Of a stretch of 64,000 bases of DNA, positions 1 to 12,262 are shown piece after piece. The number at the start of each line of letters is the position of its first letter. Within the stretch, counting starts at the first letter, position 1. Below the pieces are notes generated by a model. The model was not told where the DNA came from. It saw only the letters and a program-made list of their open reading frames with translations, and searched no databases. The stretch comes from Taenia hydatigena (Eukaryota; Platyhelminthes; Cestoda; Cyclophyllidea; Taeniidae), in NCBI GenBank assembly GCA_036345935.2, contig JADWOT020001715.1:1-64000 (forward strand). Direction: 5' to 3'. The translations under genes were made by a program, and so were the position numbers.

Positions 1-492
1 AGTAAGCATATTTCTAGAGTCGCATTGCATTAGATGAGATACTCAGATTCATTTGTGCTGTTCTGGTGTGTAAAATGACCTGTTTGCACGTCTCCGTCCC
101 ATCCGGCGAGGTAGCCAACTTCAATTGTCTTTAACAGCAGCAACGGCGATGGATGTGGCAGTGTCAGGATTGACGTTACCAAATCGCATATATTTTGAGA
201 AGCACTGTGAGGCTTGCTCAGAAATTTTCCAGTTTGGATGTCTAGCAGTGAGAGAATGCGGCAGAGAAGGAGGCATAGAAGAATGTAGATGCGATTGAGG
301 AGGGAGAGAAGTAAGACGAACTAAGAAAAACCTTGCAATTCTTATACGAGATCCAGGAACCACACGAAAGTTGATATTTTCAAGGGACGTATTAGCGAGC
401 GGATGATCGTAGAACGTCGGATGTACTTTGTTGCTTTCAGCTGTGCGAATTATTCCCAATGACGCAAGGGCAATCGCAAGGGAGGAAGTCAA
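1..492. repeat. Dispersed repeat R1, first copy
   Basis: This block matches 23374-23865 in the same orientation, offset 23373, at high identity (mostly single-base differences, by eye). The first base of the window already matches, so the repeat probably starts upstream. Similarity fades near 490. The minus strand keeps an open frame from 492 to 121. The second copy shares its first part, then shifts frame near 23600, and the last 30 residues match in another frame. I recognise no protein family in it. Confidence 0.85.
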
Positions 493-3400
493 ACACGTTC
501 TTCTGCTTTTAACTTATAATATTAAGAAAAACACATTCATAACTAACCACTAGTAGTTTCTAAATATCAGCTGCTGGCCGCTTATGTCACGTCGGTGGAT
601 TGAGTTGAAACAATTTTAAAAAGGTCTGAATGCAAACTTCTGTAGTAAAGGTTCACAAAATCATCTTGAAGTGCACGCAACTTGCAACGGACGTGGAGGG
701 ATTCAAGAGTCCTCCTCTGCAAAATTCGAACTAACAATGGGAAAGTTATTTTCAACGTAGCTTTGGAGCTGTGACTGAGGCGATTCAATGGAAATATCTC
801 AAATGCCACTTCATTGAATAAATTGGGCAGCGCAGCTCGTACATGTAAAAGTACTCGTAAGGGTCACAGAAGTGCGTAAGGACTTCACTTACACATTTTG
901 AGGGCATCGCTTTTGACTAATCCCTAACAATTTAGTCGATCATTGTCGTGTATCATAGGAAACAGAGAAATTTTCACAGTCCACATTGGATATTGTTGTT
1001 AGGATGGAGCAGGCTGAATGCGATCCTATCCGACTGTAAACATCAGATCCTAATGAAATTTGTCTGCCTCGAAGGAACAAGAGAAGTTAGGAAAAGTCAA
1101 AAAGTAGCGCTTACACGCACGTGTGAATATAGCACGAAATCTGTATTTAACATGAAAATAAGAGTTGTGGGCGATTCAGTGCAACAATTGGTATCGAGGC
1201 TAGGAGCGTACAAGTAATGGAGCACAAATTTACCCCTGTGAATGCATGTCTCATACGCATTCATCCAATCAGCATTCGTCCATTTCATATTAATGTCCAT
1301 CAATGCCAATTCTACCTGTTTCTCATCTATTCATTTTGCATTTATGTACCCATTGAGTCGTTGGTGTGTACCTCGTGAGCACTTCAGGATGTTTATTGAC
1401 TGCTTGTCAGGCTTTGCTTCAGCGTCTGTTTAACGTTGTGTAAATTCGTTTCTGCCACAAGCTAAGTGATCTTTCAAAGTAACTTCGACAGCATCCTACG
1501 AGGCCGCAGAAATGTAAGGTCAACTCTGTCAAATTACTCGGCCGGCTGTTCTTTGCTCAACCGATAGACTCTGTAACATGTATGTGTCACTTTTTAAATC
1601 AGATTCCAATTTATTTAGCCCCAACAAACCAACTTGCAGTCCAAAATGCCGACTCGCACTTAATCGGCGATTGTGATTGCACAATTAAGCTTCGCAGCAT
1701 AAACGCTTGATGGAATGGCCAAAGAAGGAGCCAAACTAACTGATGCAACTCATGTCAATTGTTCTCTCCTATGCTGTATTCAAAGATGGCTGAAGAAGAA
1801 CTGACTCGAAATCTCTAATGCGTATGATGGTATTTGCGTGAAGGATGAAGTCGGCTGTTGGCCGCACTAGAAATGTTTTGCTCTTTTGGCCGAGAAAAGA
1901 AGCAAACGCACTCTTACGACCCAAATTATTCATGTGCACTAATAGTCGGTGTGTGTAAGTCGCCTTTTAGTGGTACAAGGGGATCAAACATCACTTAGCT
2001 TTGAGGAAATTGGAATGCGTGCAGCTCCAGCATGCCATTTTTACCTTTAAGTTGCCATCACAATTATGGACAGGAAAAATTTCGAGTATTCATATTTATC
2101 TAGTACTTTGACACGCTGATGTCAGGGAAATAACGTGGATTATGTTTCACTTCTTTACCGACTGACTAATTTCCAACTACTCAACAATCTGTGACGAAGC
2201 AATCCAAGGGATGTTATTACAAAATAGAGAACTTACTGCATTTCTATAAAGAGTCTTTTACAGGTAGGTGTAAATCATTAATTATGCAGCCAAAGGGGAG
2301 AGGGAATTAAATGTAGAAAATTTGGAGCGAGAGTGGCGACCAACGCATGATTTTGGGAGTACAATGCAGGGCTAATTGTTCCAACTCGGTAATTTCGGGT
2401 GAGAATTAGATCCATGGAGATAGTTTAGTCTGCCTCTTTCCCTCATATCCAACATTATTGCTTTCCTTAATCGAAAGAGGTGTTTTGCTCGGCCGCAACA
2501 CGCTCTCTGCCCTTCTACCTCTGTGTAACGTACTTAACCAAAACGGAGTTTAGGAGAGGCTAAAAGTTGGTAAAATGTGTTCAAAGAAAAACGCAAACAA
2601 ACTCTATGTCCATCATCTTTGGAAATGAAGATTCAGTGTTAACCAATAAACAGACTTCCTTTACATATTCATATCTTAAATGCTAACCCTAGAATGTCTG
2701 ATAGACATGTTTAAGACCAAAAATATCTATTTTTGACTTGACACAACGAAATCGTGCAAAATGTCACAAGTATTTGCTACACAAAGACGGTGCACTCCAC
2801 AGCCAGAAAGTGTGTCAGTTCAACACACTTTGCAGTGACCACGCAAGAAGGCCATTTTAAGGGAAGTAGATGGTAGCGAAATGCAACGAGGTTACGTTAG
2901 TGCTGATACATTCGCGCTTTTTGAACGTCAGTCGCTGAGATGGAGTTCGTGTTAGCTGGTCATGCCCCGAACTGAGAGAGTGAACAGGCTTACAGCATCG
3001 CCCAATCAGCCGTCAGTGTTAGCCCAATTGCATCTCCAATGAACTCTGCTGACATTCAATCAAATGCTGATCTTGAGTCCCCTCGGAGTATATAAACACT
3101 TTGCTTTTGGTCGCATTACGGTCTCTACTTTATCGGTCACGGCGAATTTTTCTACACATGAATCGTCTCAATTAGGCAATAAAGTAGAGTTTGCAAAGCA
3201 GTTCCTACATGTACATTAGGGCTTACTGACTTTCGGTGAGTAAAATTTTGCCTTGTGTGTATGTGGATAAGAACTCGATGACTGCAACTAATCTATGGTC
3301 ATCGTCATCCGCAGTTAAGTTTATAATGTGCAGATTTAGTAATTTAACTTGTTTAAGCACGTATTTTAAAATGTCTTTTAGAAAGCAAAGCACTACATTC

Positions 3401-3924
3401 GAGAGCGTCCTGAAGACAAAACTAAGGAGAGAGAGGACTAAAACTGTCGCAGGATCAACTTCTCACGAAATCCTCCTTTAGGACGATCAGTGTCAACCAA
3501 GAAGGCTAATATGTGGACAAAGGGACTAGACACTCACGTGCCTACTACTAACCATGCAGTAAACTTCAGCACCGACAGCATTGGTCATGCCTGACGCAGA
3601 AAAACTCACCTTAATTAGTCTAATCTGGACAATCTTCGCCGACTTTCGAGGAGCCTCTTCACATGAAATTGAATCAGTAGAAAGCTGGATCTGATTTTAC
3701 CGGTTTACTCAAAACTACTTAGCGGTGACCTCGGCTCCTGAGGTCAGTAGAGAGGAGAAAAATGAGGTTGCAGTGATACAAAACATGGGACTTGAGAAGT
3801 CTAATGTGCTACAATATTGACTTAAACTTCAAAAATCTTCTGCTTGTGAATCAATTGCGTTGTGCTCTGTGCTCTACGAGAGAACAACATGCTCGTCCGA
3901 ATCACTCGAGCAGAGGTGTAATCA
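493..3924. other. No gene recognised
   Basis: Only short frames (under 95 residues) occur on either strand and none shows a known domain or a paralogous copy in the window. A TATATAAA sequence lies at 3089-3096, followed by a frame at 3236-3481, but nothing else supports a promoter or gene there. Confidence 0.6.
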
Positions 3925-4805
3925 CTATTTCTTGGCACTCTGGCGCACAACTTTCGAATCCAGAGGGGTGCGACATTTGTGCTGCAATGTCTGCGACGAG
4001 CAGCATCGCACGCAGTGGCATGAGCGCATATTGCAAGCCACGAGGATGCTCTGTCTCCGGTCATACGCCTTCGTCGTGATTGCGAGCTCATCCTTTATCT
4101 GGGGTGTTATGAAGAAGGGTGCCCTGGTAAGGTCAGTCTTTTTGGGAGGTCTCAACTCTCGAGACCTGTCTTATGAGTGACCGAAATCTGCAATTAAAAT
4201 GTAATCTGAATCAACAGTAAGCACATTGTTGGGCCTGACGTCTAAGTAGACGATGCGCATAACGTAAAGGCGCTCTAGACCACAAATAATCTCAGCTGTA
4301 AAATTGCGATACAATTTTACCGAGGTAGCCAACATGTGAGACGAGATCCTGCAAGTCGGGTCCACCTTATAGCACTTGGAACTCATTAAAGGCATTGCGT
4401 CAGCATTGAAGGTACGGGAAGGATAAAGATGTGTCGTAGACATCACGCATGCCTGATTCGACCATTGTTTAAAAATTGGCACCAAATGGAGGCCAAATAT
4501 CAAGTCTGAACGACACTAATTTGGCCATAACTTTGAGATTTCCAAAGCGATATTTGGACTGCGACGAAAACTGTTGCATTTATTGTGTTGGGGCTATTTT
4601 GGAGTCCTGTTAATTGCATCAGCATTCGACTCGATTCTGCTTTCATATGGCACTCCCTTAGGGAGAGGTGGAAGCAGAATTTCCTTGATTTGTCTAAGGA
4701 TTTGATGCTGCGTCTTCTCACTTAGTCGCATTCACCCCATGGGTGTGAACCACAAACCGATCGACACGGGCTGAAAGTGTTACCGTCTCCTTGTGTCTGA
4801 GCAAC
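3925..4805 (-). pseudogene. Broken AGC kinase domain, GRK-like, minus-strand copy
   Basis: Read on the minus strand, kinase landmarks appear in the right order. A glycine-loop-like FSPCRSVCGSHPWGEC lies at 4775-4728, where the family has FS..R..GRGGFGEV. SIKSLDK follows in the same frame after one stop (4724-4722), with the ATP-anchoring lysine at 4703-4701. Then come SRMLMQL (helix C region), GGPDLQ at 4366 and EIICGLERLY. The catalytic loop reads IVYLDVRPNN, with its aspartate at 4242-4240 but the usual arginine replaced by leucine. IADFGHS ends at 4174, and FITPQI (the APE region) is near 4117. At least three frame changes and two stops make it non-functional. An AGC-type kinase is well supported. 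The GRK2/3-like reading rests on the AEIICGLE...IVY spacing and on the partner copy; DFG instead of the usual GRK DLG argues mildly against it. Confidence 0.7.
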
Positions 4806-5357
4806 GAGCCATCTGCCAAACTTGTCTTGAAAGACGGAACCTCCTGTTACAATAGGCTTCACCAAAGCATCCATCTTTATGTCACCGGAGATAAGTTGGT
4901 CCTCGCAACAAAGGCAGATGTCTGGAGTCTGGGCATTCTCGTGGCATGCATCATGTACGGTCATGCCACTGCGCGCGCTTGGCTGCACACACGTCGGTTC
5001 ATGGCAAGCTGTTCGCCAAACGCGTCCACACTTGCACGCAAATTCTTCATAGCCCGTCTCACACACAGCCACAGCAGACGCCTAAACAATGCTGGTGCGA
5101 AGCGCCTCTAGTTCTTCAAGGACGTCAACTCCGCTGGTCTTTGAGGCATCCGTGACGGGCATAGTGTGCGTCGGTTGATGGCAGTATCACCAAACTACAA
5201 GGATATGGCGCGGGCTAAACTGACAGGCAAGAGGATTGATGAGCTCTTCGCCAACTTTGAAATCATTAATCCTCACCTCCGCTATTCATACCGTGGATAT
5301 CATGAAAGGCATGCTAAATTCGACTTGAGCCTTTGGCCACTCACTTACGATTTGTAG
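4806..5357 (+). pseudogene. Broken AGC kinase C-lobe and tail, GRK-like, plus-strand copy
   Basis: This second copy runs in the opposite direction and starts in the activation segment. SAKLVLKDGTS begins at 4812. FMSPEI is read one frame over at about 4869. The F-helix KADVWSLGILVACIMYG begins at 4911 and is followed by GHATAR, where GRKs have GHSPF. Further on, RRLNNAGAKRL is interrupted by TAG (5109-5111), then FFKDVNSAGL, then TGA (5142-5144), all in one frame. The same frame continues to 5357 through IDELFANFEII, which resembles the D.ELY.NF segment after the GRK2/3 kinase domain. The F-helix DNA matches the minus-strand copy (4071-4005 reversed) at about three quarters identity, so the two are inverted paralogues. 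Two in-frame stops and at least one frameshift mark it as dead. Confidence 0.65.
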
Positions 5358-6847
5358 TCCATTTGATTTGTCCATTGCTCCTTTTCTTGTGTGTGCGTGA
5401 GCTCTCCATCTGGTCGAAATGTATCCTATTCTTTGACTAGACTTTTACACTCCTTGATACACAGGCGTTGTCTAAGGAAAGCCAAAACCTTTTTTATAAA
5501 AGTCCAATGCTCCTAGTTTCGGATGCAAGGTTCTTCGGGAATTTCGCGTAAATGTTAAAGCAGTATGACTGAACAGTAGCATATCTTGCGCTAACAGCGA
5601 CGTCATTCGTTTATCGTGGTGACCTACAATGGCAGGGCCATTGTCGATGTCAAGCAGCTCATCGCATGATACGAATAAACTTGGCTATTAATCTAACCGT
5701 TGCATTCTTCTGTGAGCATTGTCATCTGTAACGGTTATTCATTGCTGAAGGAGTTCAACTAAGGCTTTTCTCATTAATCTTTTGAGGATCCGATTGGTCA
5801 GTTAACTTAGTATTCAGCAGAAAGGATTCCCTGCATTCGCAGTAAACACGAAAAGTCGGACTTTCTAGGTAAATTTTTGTTCTTTTTCTGTTAGAGCTGG
5901 ATTTGTAAAGGATTTATGTAAGAAACCTTTTAAAATGAGGCCCAAATTCAATCTTTTGTTTGCGAAATTCCAGCAAGTGAACGACGACTTCTACTGTTGC
6001 CAACCTACTGCAGAAGAAAGCATGTTGGTTCCTTACAAAAAAATTGAGAACGAGGTGCGCTTAAAAAACATAGTTCCAATCTGCCTGCCCGGTCGTGATT
6101 TTCGTCTCAATCGCACTCAGCGGTTTCGATGGAAATGATTTCTGCATGCCGCATTTCTCATTCAAACCTAAACTTACATCTCGTTTTAGTCAATGCAAAC
6201 ATTCGATTGTCTATGCTCCAAAAGCACGCAAAGTGTGTACGGATGGAAAGAGCCAGAAGGTGCCATCAAATCTATGGATGTGAGGGCTACTTGCTAACTC
6301 TTGAAGGACAGCAACGTCAAAGGCTCTTTTTTGGTCCTCGTGTTGGTCCACGTCATTGCGCAGTCAATGTACAACCCCCATCAAATTATGCGACATGGAA
6401 CATGGAAGGAACCTTAGACAAATGTCCTCGAGTAGTGCCTGCCGCATGTTCAAGCTCCAACTAAATTGCTCTCTGACTTGGTTCGACGCAACTGACCTTC
6501 TAGTAATCGTTTTGACAGCTGACTTTCCAAATGAAGTTCCAAAACATGCATTGTACACGAACATTAAGCATGGGTAAGAGACCGGCCATCTGACGGCACG
6601 TTAAAGCCTATGATTCTTTGAGACCACAAATCGATTTACGGTGTATACCTTTAGACTTTAGTTGTAAATGAAGTCGTGATTTAGCGTTGATGAACCTAAG
6701 AAGGCGAAGATTCAGGTACACCTCTTACAGTGGACGGAATTTCAGTCACATTGACATGAAAACTCTTGATCGCCTAGTTGAACTCATATGTCGTTGGAAT
6801 GATATGCACACTTGGCCTAAATTTAATTTTGAAATTGAGTGTTTTTT
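5358..6847. other. No gene recognised
   Basis: Several overlapping frames of 60-111 residues exist (for example 6129-6464 plus and 6564-6364 minus) but none carries a domain I can defend. No paralogous block was seen elsewhere in the window. Confidence 0.55.
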
Positions 6848-7102
6848 TCAGCAAGGCATCAAGTGCTTCTCGAATCTCAGCATTGGTAGATAAATGACCC
6901 AAGTGGTAGCGGTGCGACTGAAGGTGACATCAAATACCTCCTTACAATGAGTAGGTCTGGTTGTCCAGTGCTCACTATGCTGCGCATTCAATTCTACGTG
7001 ATTGACAAAAGGATCGCTGTCTACACCTTTGACATTCGTAAAAATAGCCTTTAACACTGTGAAGGATAGTGACTCTGCCTTCAACCGCACGTTAAGCAAC
7101 AA
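6848..7102 (-). pseudogene. C2-domain-like exon remnant
   Basis: The 84-codon minus-strand frame reads like the first half of a calcium-binding C2 domain. It has SLSFTVLKA (strand with alternating hydrophobics) and then VKGVDSDPFVN with the SDP(Y/F)V hallmark; its second aspartate is codon 30, at 7015-7013. An acceptor-like stretch W-TTRPT follows, then KEVFDVTF where C2 domains have NPVFNETF. C2 domains bind membranes and often calcium in trafficking and signalling proteins. The second half of the domain is not visible in this frame, and no splice signal was established, so it may be an isolated dead exon or a chance resemblance. It lies 2 kb upstream, on the same strand, of the minus-strand kinase remnant. 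Classical PKCs carry a C2 domain before an AGC kinase, but the kinase fits GRKs better, so I do not join them. Confidence 0.38.
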
Positions 7103-10100
7103 TTACTTTCGAACTGAGACATTATTAAATTCAAGGCAGGAAGTCTGGCAGTAGATGTGATTGCTTGCAGTGCACATTCCAGCGTCTCAACAGATGAGAT
7201 GCTAGATAGACTGTCAAACGGTCATGCCATTGGTAATCTCAGAAAAGAACCATTCAACACCCTTAACGTCTAAATCATTTTGCCAGAAAGAAAACAGCAG
7301 GAAGAGCGTGATCCAAGAAGTAACGTGATGGTAGCTGAAAATGATGTCTACTGCGTCTGTGAAGACCTATGAGCCGAGATGGCTGGATCGCGGGCATACA
7401 GATACTCACTTTATAGTGTCTGGCATTGGTTGCCATTCGACAGCTTGGGTTCAGAGCAAGACTTCAAAATTCTTGCGCCTTATTTGCTTTAGAAGCCCTT
7501 GAGAATGACTTACTATTGGTTGCAGAGTTCCCTACTTCTGCGAAAAGTTTATTTAGATGATCCATGTCTTAGTTTTGATGTATCAAGTATGCTAGCGACC
7601 ATTCCACAAGCCCTGCCTCCTATTTTACCTAATTTTGAGACTGATGCCCCCTTAACTGAAAGCGTATCTAGAAACACCAGTCGCATCGTGAAACGTTGAG
7701 CTTCTTGCAAAAATATAGAAATAGCTTTAAACCCAAAAATATTTGCATTCCTTGTTCACAGTTCTTTATCAAATATTGGTTTCTCTAAATTGCGTGATGT
7801 TCGGAGCCTCTCTTTCTACCTTACTCAGAATACAAAAAGATTAAAGTAAAATTAGTGCAAAAGGAATGTGTATTACGTTGAGGTTTGCGTATGTGGGTGA
7901 CGTCCCACTTCCCTATCTCGACTTAACCCGAGGAGACAGAACGTGCTGCTGAGGCGAGAATCCAGCTGGGTTGCACTTAGATCAATTGCTAGTTGATCTC
8001 TCGCCACATTACTCGTCTGTTAAGGATTCGTGTCTGCAGTAAAATTCCCTAGCTAATTGATCATCTAATGAATAATTCAAGGAAAGGATCAATATTGCTT
8101 TGAGATCACATTTTACCAAGTTCCTACCAGCAAGCTTCAGTAGTTCAAGTATTTTGAATGAGTAATGATGCGTGCCTTTATCGGCAAATAATCTGAAGAT
8201 TATTTACTTTGTGATCATAGCCTACTTTTTAAAATAATAGGTTTAATTGAGCACATGCCTAAGTCCGATTACTGTGTGAAGCGTCCAGATGACTGAAATG
8301 GCATCGCGATGGCAAGTCTCTAAGGCAAACTGCCGATCTTGTGCATCTTTGTTTTGTGCATGAATATAGCCAACACACCGTTAATGGGGATGATGGCAGA
8401 AAGTAGTTGTTGTGCCGTTTCGAAAAGGGCATCAAAGTTAAGAATTAGCATGTACAGGAAAATTCAATGTCAATGCGTAGTTAAGGTGTTTAGCAACCAT
8501 CGTTGTCTAAAATGGTCAAAAGGCGGTTATGCGTCTGTCAGTAAAAATCCAAGGCTTGATGCCTTCTGTCCAATCCATCAAGTCTTTCCAGAAAAAGCAG
8601 TACATAGGACTGCTTATAAAGAGTTCAGGATCAGTGCAAAACCTCTGGTTCTGCAAAGCCAATAAATGCTCTTTGCTCTTATTTGCGAGGAATGCATTAA
8701 TTATTCACAAACTCATGCTAGATAAGCACAGGTTCCTAGTCAGAATTACTTTCCTGCTTAACTAAGGTTGATAGTCAAGCTTCTCGACGAAATTGGTTTT
8801 CGATTCTAGGTCATCAGGAGATCTTACATCCACTTAGTACATGCGATGAAGTCGAAGCAAATCTTCTTGTACTTTAATCAAGGCAACCTCAGGATGAAAA
8901 CAAGCGCAGTCCAAAGCTTCACTGTCGTTATCAAAGCAAGAGCCAGCCAAACAGATAAGCTCAACTCATACAAATAAGTGCTCTATACATTGTTTTATTC
9001 CTGTTAGCCACATTGTAACATGAGTGTTCTATTAGTTTTGTTAACAGCATGCGTCCTTTAAGGTTTGACATGCCTTCCTTAACTCTAACATTTCTCCCTC
9101 TAACTTAGACTTGTTTCTCCTTTGCCGATGAAGGATCTCACTGAAGTTAAAAATGGTGTGAATATAAGGGACCTGGCATTCATTGTGATGTATTTAGCAA
9201 TGCCTAGCTTAGCGTTCCCATTTTATGGCTCGTTGAGGTCGTCTCAGACTCATCTTATTTCGAAAGAAGAAGGAGATTCCGCAAATGCTTCTCTCGTATT
9301 ACTTGGATTAGTTCATAAAATTTATCAGGTTTTGGCGAACGTTTATTTCATTTGGCGGCATATTTGACAAAATTCTGCACATACCCTAGGACCAATTCTG
9401 ACAAATTTAAATCACTTCTCACCAGTTCGCGGGTCTTTCCAGCAACAAAAATGATTTCTCACAAACCGAGATTCTGCTACGAAGTCTGTTTGTCGTTAAT
9501 AGATTGCACTTAGTTGAGGAAGTGATTAAAGACGAGCTTATTGTGTTGTGCTCTTGCACGCGAATTTGTTGCTCTTTCCATTTTCATTCGCGATGAGGGC
9601 GCAGGAAGTCTCTTGGCTGCTAAAGTAGAAGGATGAAGTCACGTGTAAGAATTTTGCTTGATGTTGACGGCTCCACGGACGCAGTGTGGTTAAAAGTCGC
9701 AGCGTACTGTAGATTTGCATTAAAAATTTGCACTCTTTGATTGTGATACTCTCAGTGGACTGCATTTTTGCAGGCCCTCAGCTTTCGTAACTTTTTAGTG
9801 CATGTTACCAAGCAACCTTACTTATCTCTAATTGGCGATAGCTTAGTTCCTTTTGATGTAACAACTCGCAAGACGGAAATGCATTATGAATGAATCGTTT
9901 TAATATTACAACTCTTAATTGACGATCAGGAGTTTTATCAACGATGTCAGCTACCAGCCTTCAACTGAGCATAATTCAACAGCCCTTAATTCTATGCATA
10001 AGTACTTTTTGGGTACTAATCATAAATGCATTACTTTGCTCCATGGGATGCTAAACATGATATGTTAGCCTTTGTTTCAAGCATCTCGGTTACGCGGATT

Positions 10101-11539
10101 CTCAACAAACACATTAAATTATTAATAAAACATAAGTCTCTCTTTATTTCACCCGAAACATTTGAGATACCCGCGACCGACGTAGTAGATAAATTACGGT
10201 CAACTGAAGATTTGCAGAAATCGCAGGATGAAATCGTAATCATCCTGCTTTCAGGCACCACTTAGTGTTCTGGATAATTCGATATCAGAGCAAAACACGG
10301 CTTTATAAAAATGGATTCGCCTAACTTTAAATATCATATTCAAATTGCTAATCCGCCATTAGGGTCACAAATTGTTTTAGACGTAACTTCGCATCGATGG
10401 CGGTAATGAGAAATTCATGCAAGATTCCAGAGATGTAACGTTTTAAATCAAAAGGATGAATTTTGCAGGAGAATCGCTATACTAATGGACTCGACTCATC
10501 CTATCAAACCACTTTTACAATAGATTCTTCTACATTGAAAGCTTTAAGGCTTATCATAGGCGTGATGCTTGCATTGCTCATTCCGTCGAGTAACAGATGC
10601 TTTGAGCTTTTGCGCACTTTCGCCATGAACCAGAGATCTAAGCAGATTGTTACTAGAGGAAGAAATTAACGCAGTAATAGAATGGAATCAGCAACAGCTT
10701 GCAAGAGTGTTTTATGAAATTATTTTATAGCGAAATCTGCTAGCCTAACATATTGGCCGTTGCTGTTGTAAATTAGATAGCTCTCATTGGACGCAAGCTA
10801 GCGCTGTAAGTCTAGTCTACTGTTTTCTGTGTAAATCTGCCAGTCGGTCCTGCCGAAGTTCTACAATTATCGCAAAAAAAGGGTGATGTATGCTGGAACC
10901 AATCAAACAGGTGATGGAACGGAAGCAAGGACAAGAAGAAGAGTGGATGTCGACAAAGCCACATCGTTATTCGGTACTATGCATTCGATGTGACTCAGTC
11001 AGCTGCCAAAGCACGTCATTGATTTTGTTGATTATGATCTTTGTTAAAATTATTTGAATGGTATGCATAATTAAGATTCTGCTGATTTAGAACAGCATAG
11101 AACATCCCAGTTCTGAGCACCCCATGGGACGCGATGTGACAGAAATCTAGATGCGAATCATATAACTCTACCGCACTCGCTTCGAAAGGCGATGCATTAG
11201 GAAGATACCTGCTATATCAGCGTAGACATTGACGATTTGCCATCCCCTCCCCTGCTTTTGGCTTATTTTTGAGAAACTCCACCAAAGCCCTAAGTTTCTG
11301 CTTTGCCTTGACAAAGTATCACGCCTTCTCATAAAGAGGCCTACTCCAATTGTTATGATTGGGAGCTCTAATTATTTCCTAAGCTTTTATTGAGGCCGGT
11401 GTCTCACCAGTTGGTTGATGGGACACTTCTCTTATATCAAGAACATTTGACTGCGTTGCAGGTGCCTCATTGCCGAAAATTTTTGCATCGACCCTCTTTG
11501 CTATGTAGCGCTAATTGTAGGATCACCCCTTAGTCTAAC
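7103..11539. other. No gene recognised
   Basis: This 4.4 kb holds only frames of 66-108 residues (8339-8665, 9122-9367, 10026-10265, 10463-10669 plus; 9765-9538 minus) with no family signature and no second copy in the window. It is the longest stretch of apparently single-copy, non-coding DNA before the homeobox block. Confidence 0.55.
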
Positions 11540-12262
11540 AGAAAGTCAAAAGTATGACCATTTTAGACGGCTCAATCGCAGACAATTAATCACTGCACGC
11601 TAATAGCTGTTCATCGAACAAGTTCATTTAACACCTTAATGCCTTATCAACCTGAGTCCCCGTCAAGTTGATGTAACGCATCAGTTCTTTGCACTCATTC
11701 ATTTTGAGGCAGTTTTTTCTTGTTAAAGCATTTAATCATCTCACCGATTTTGTACGAAGTGTTTGGAACCCTGCGCCTGCCTTGTCTTTGTGCCTCAGAT
11801 ACTGTCTGACGTGCTTGACGTTGTTCTGCGATTACCGCTGTAAAGAAGTTTGCTGAACCAGGCATAGACATTGTGGCGGCAAGTTGATGGAGAAGAAAGC
11901 AATGTTAAATCGAGAAGACATTTGCCTGAAGATGTTGACACATGCTTGGCGATGGAAACGACCGTTGAACCTGTGTTTTGTAGCATCTGCTGACAACTTT
12001 GAGGAGGTGTCAAATAGGAGTGGATTCGGCGTTAGGAAGATTGGCAATGTGGTAGCAGATTAGAGTTAGCCTAAGCTTTCAACTTGCTTTGAAGGCAAAG
12101 ACAAGTCGATGCAAAATATTTGTTATGAGCAGACTTTGGAGTTTGTCCCTCCCTTTCGCACAACTGGGCGTTCCGAATTAAGTTCACCAGTAATAACAAT
12201 GACTGGACCAAGAAAGCATGTATCTGCATGTATCTAGATGTTATCTCCACACTTATTTGAGC
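11540..12262. repeat. Homeobox-bearing block, copy 1
   Basis: This block aligns in the same orientation with 41883-42900. Shared landmarks run from the GACCATTTT...CACT segment at its left edge, through the homeobox exon, to the segment with CATGTATCTAGATG and TTATTTG at its right. It is about 250 bp shorter than copy 2, the missing part lying upstream of the exon in the minus-strand sense. Confidence 0.8.
11652..12047 (-). pseudogene. Broken homeobox exon, paralogue of 41987-42514
   Basis: The DNA aligns along most of the intact exon at 42514-41987. The upstream PNPLLFDTSS peptide corresponds to PNPLPFDTSS there. The homeodomain start QGRRRV, the helix 1 stretch YKIGEMIKCF and helix 2 INLTGTQ are still readable, but in different frames. 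A one-base insertion in the run of adenines before helix 2 shifts the frame and gives a TGA. The hydrophobic residue at homeodomain position 8 is now Asn, and position 25 Tyr is lost. The exon still ends in CAG followed by GTTGAT (donor at 11651-11650), exactly at the codon 44/45 junction used by many homeobox genes. Upstream, further indels break the N-terminal part. It encoded a DNA-binding transcription factor exon and is now dead. Confidence 0.75.

Noticed and set aside
3086..3240. TATATAAA at 3089-3096 and a GTGAGT donor-like site at 3236 as a small gene or spliced leader
   Set aside because: No coding sequence, Sm-site spacing or repeat structure supports it; such motifs are common by chance.
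6364..6564. Minus-strand frame with SAVKTI and SHNLMGVVH resembling a kinase N-lobe
   Set aside because: The distance from the would-be glycine loop to the lysine is too short, and nothing kinase-like follows in any frame.
3925..7102. Joining the C2-like and kinase remnants into one PKC gene
   Set aside because: The kinase tail and F-helix context fit GRKs better, no intervening PKC sequence is seen, and a 2 kb gap is unexplained.
10880..10930. Minus-strand LFDWFQHTS near 10905 as the missing helix 3 exon of the homeobox
   Set aside because: Only WFQ matches; the flanking VKI and NRR positions differ and no counterpart lies below the intact exon.
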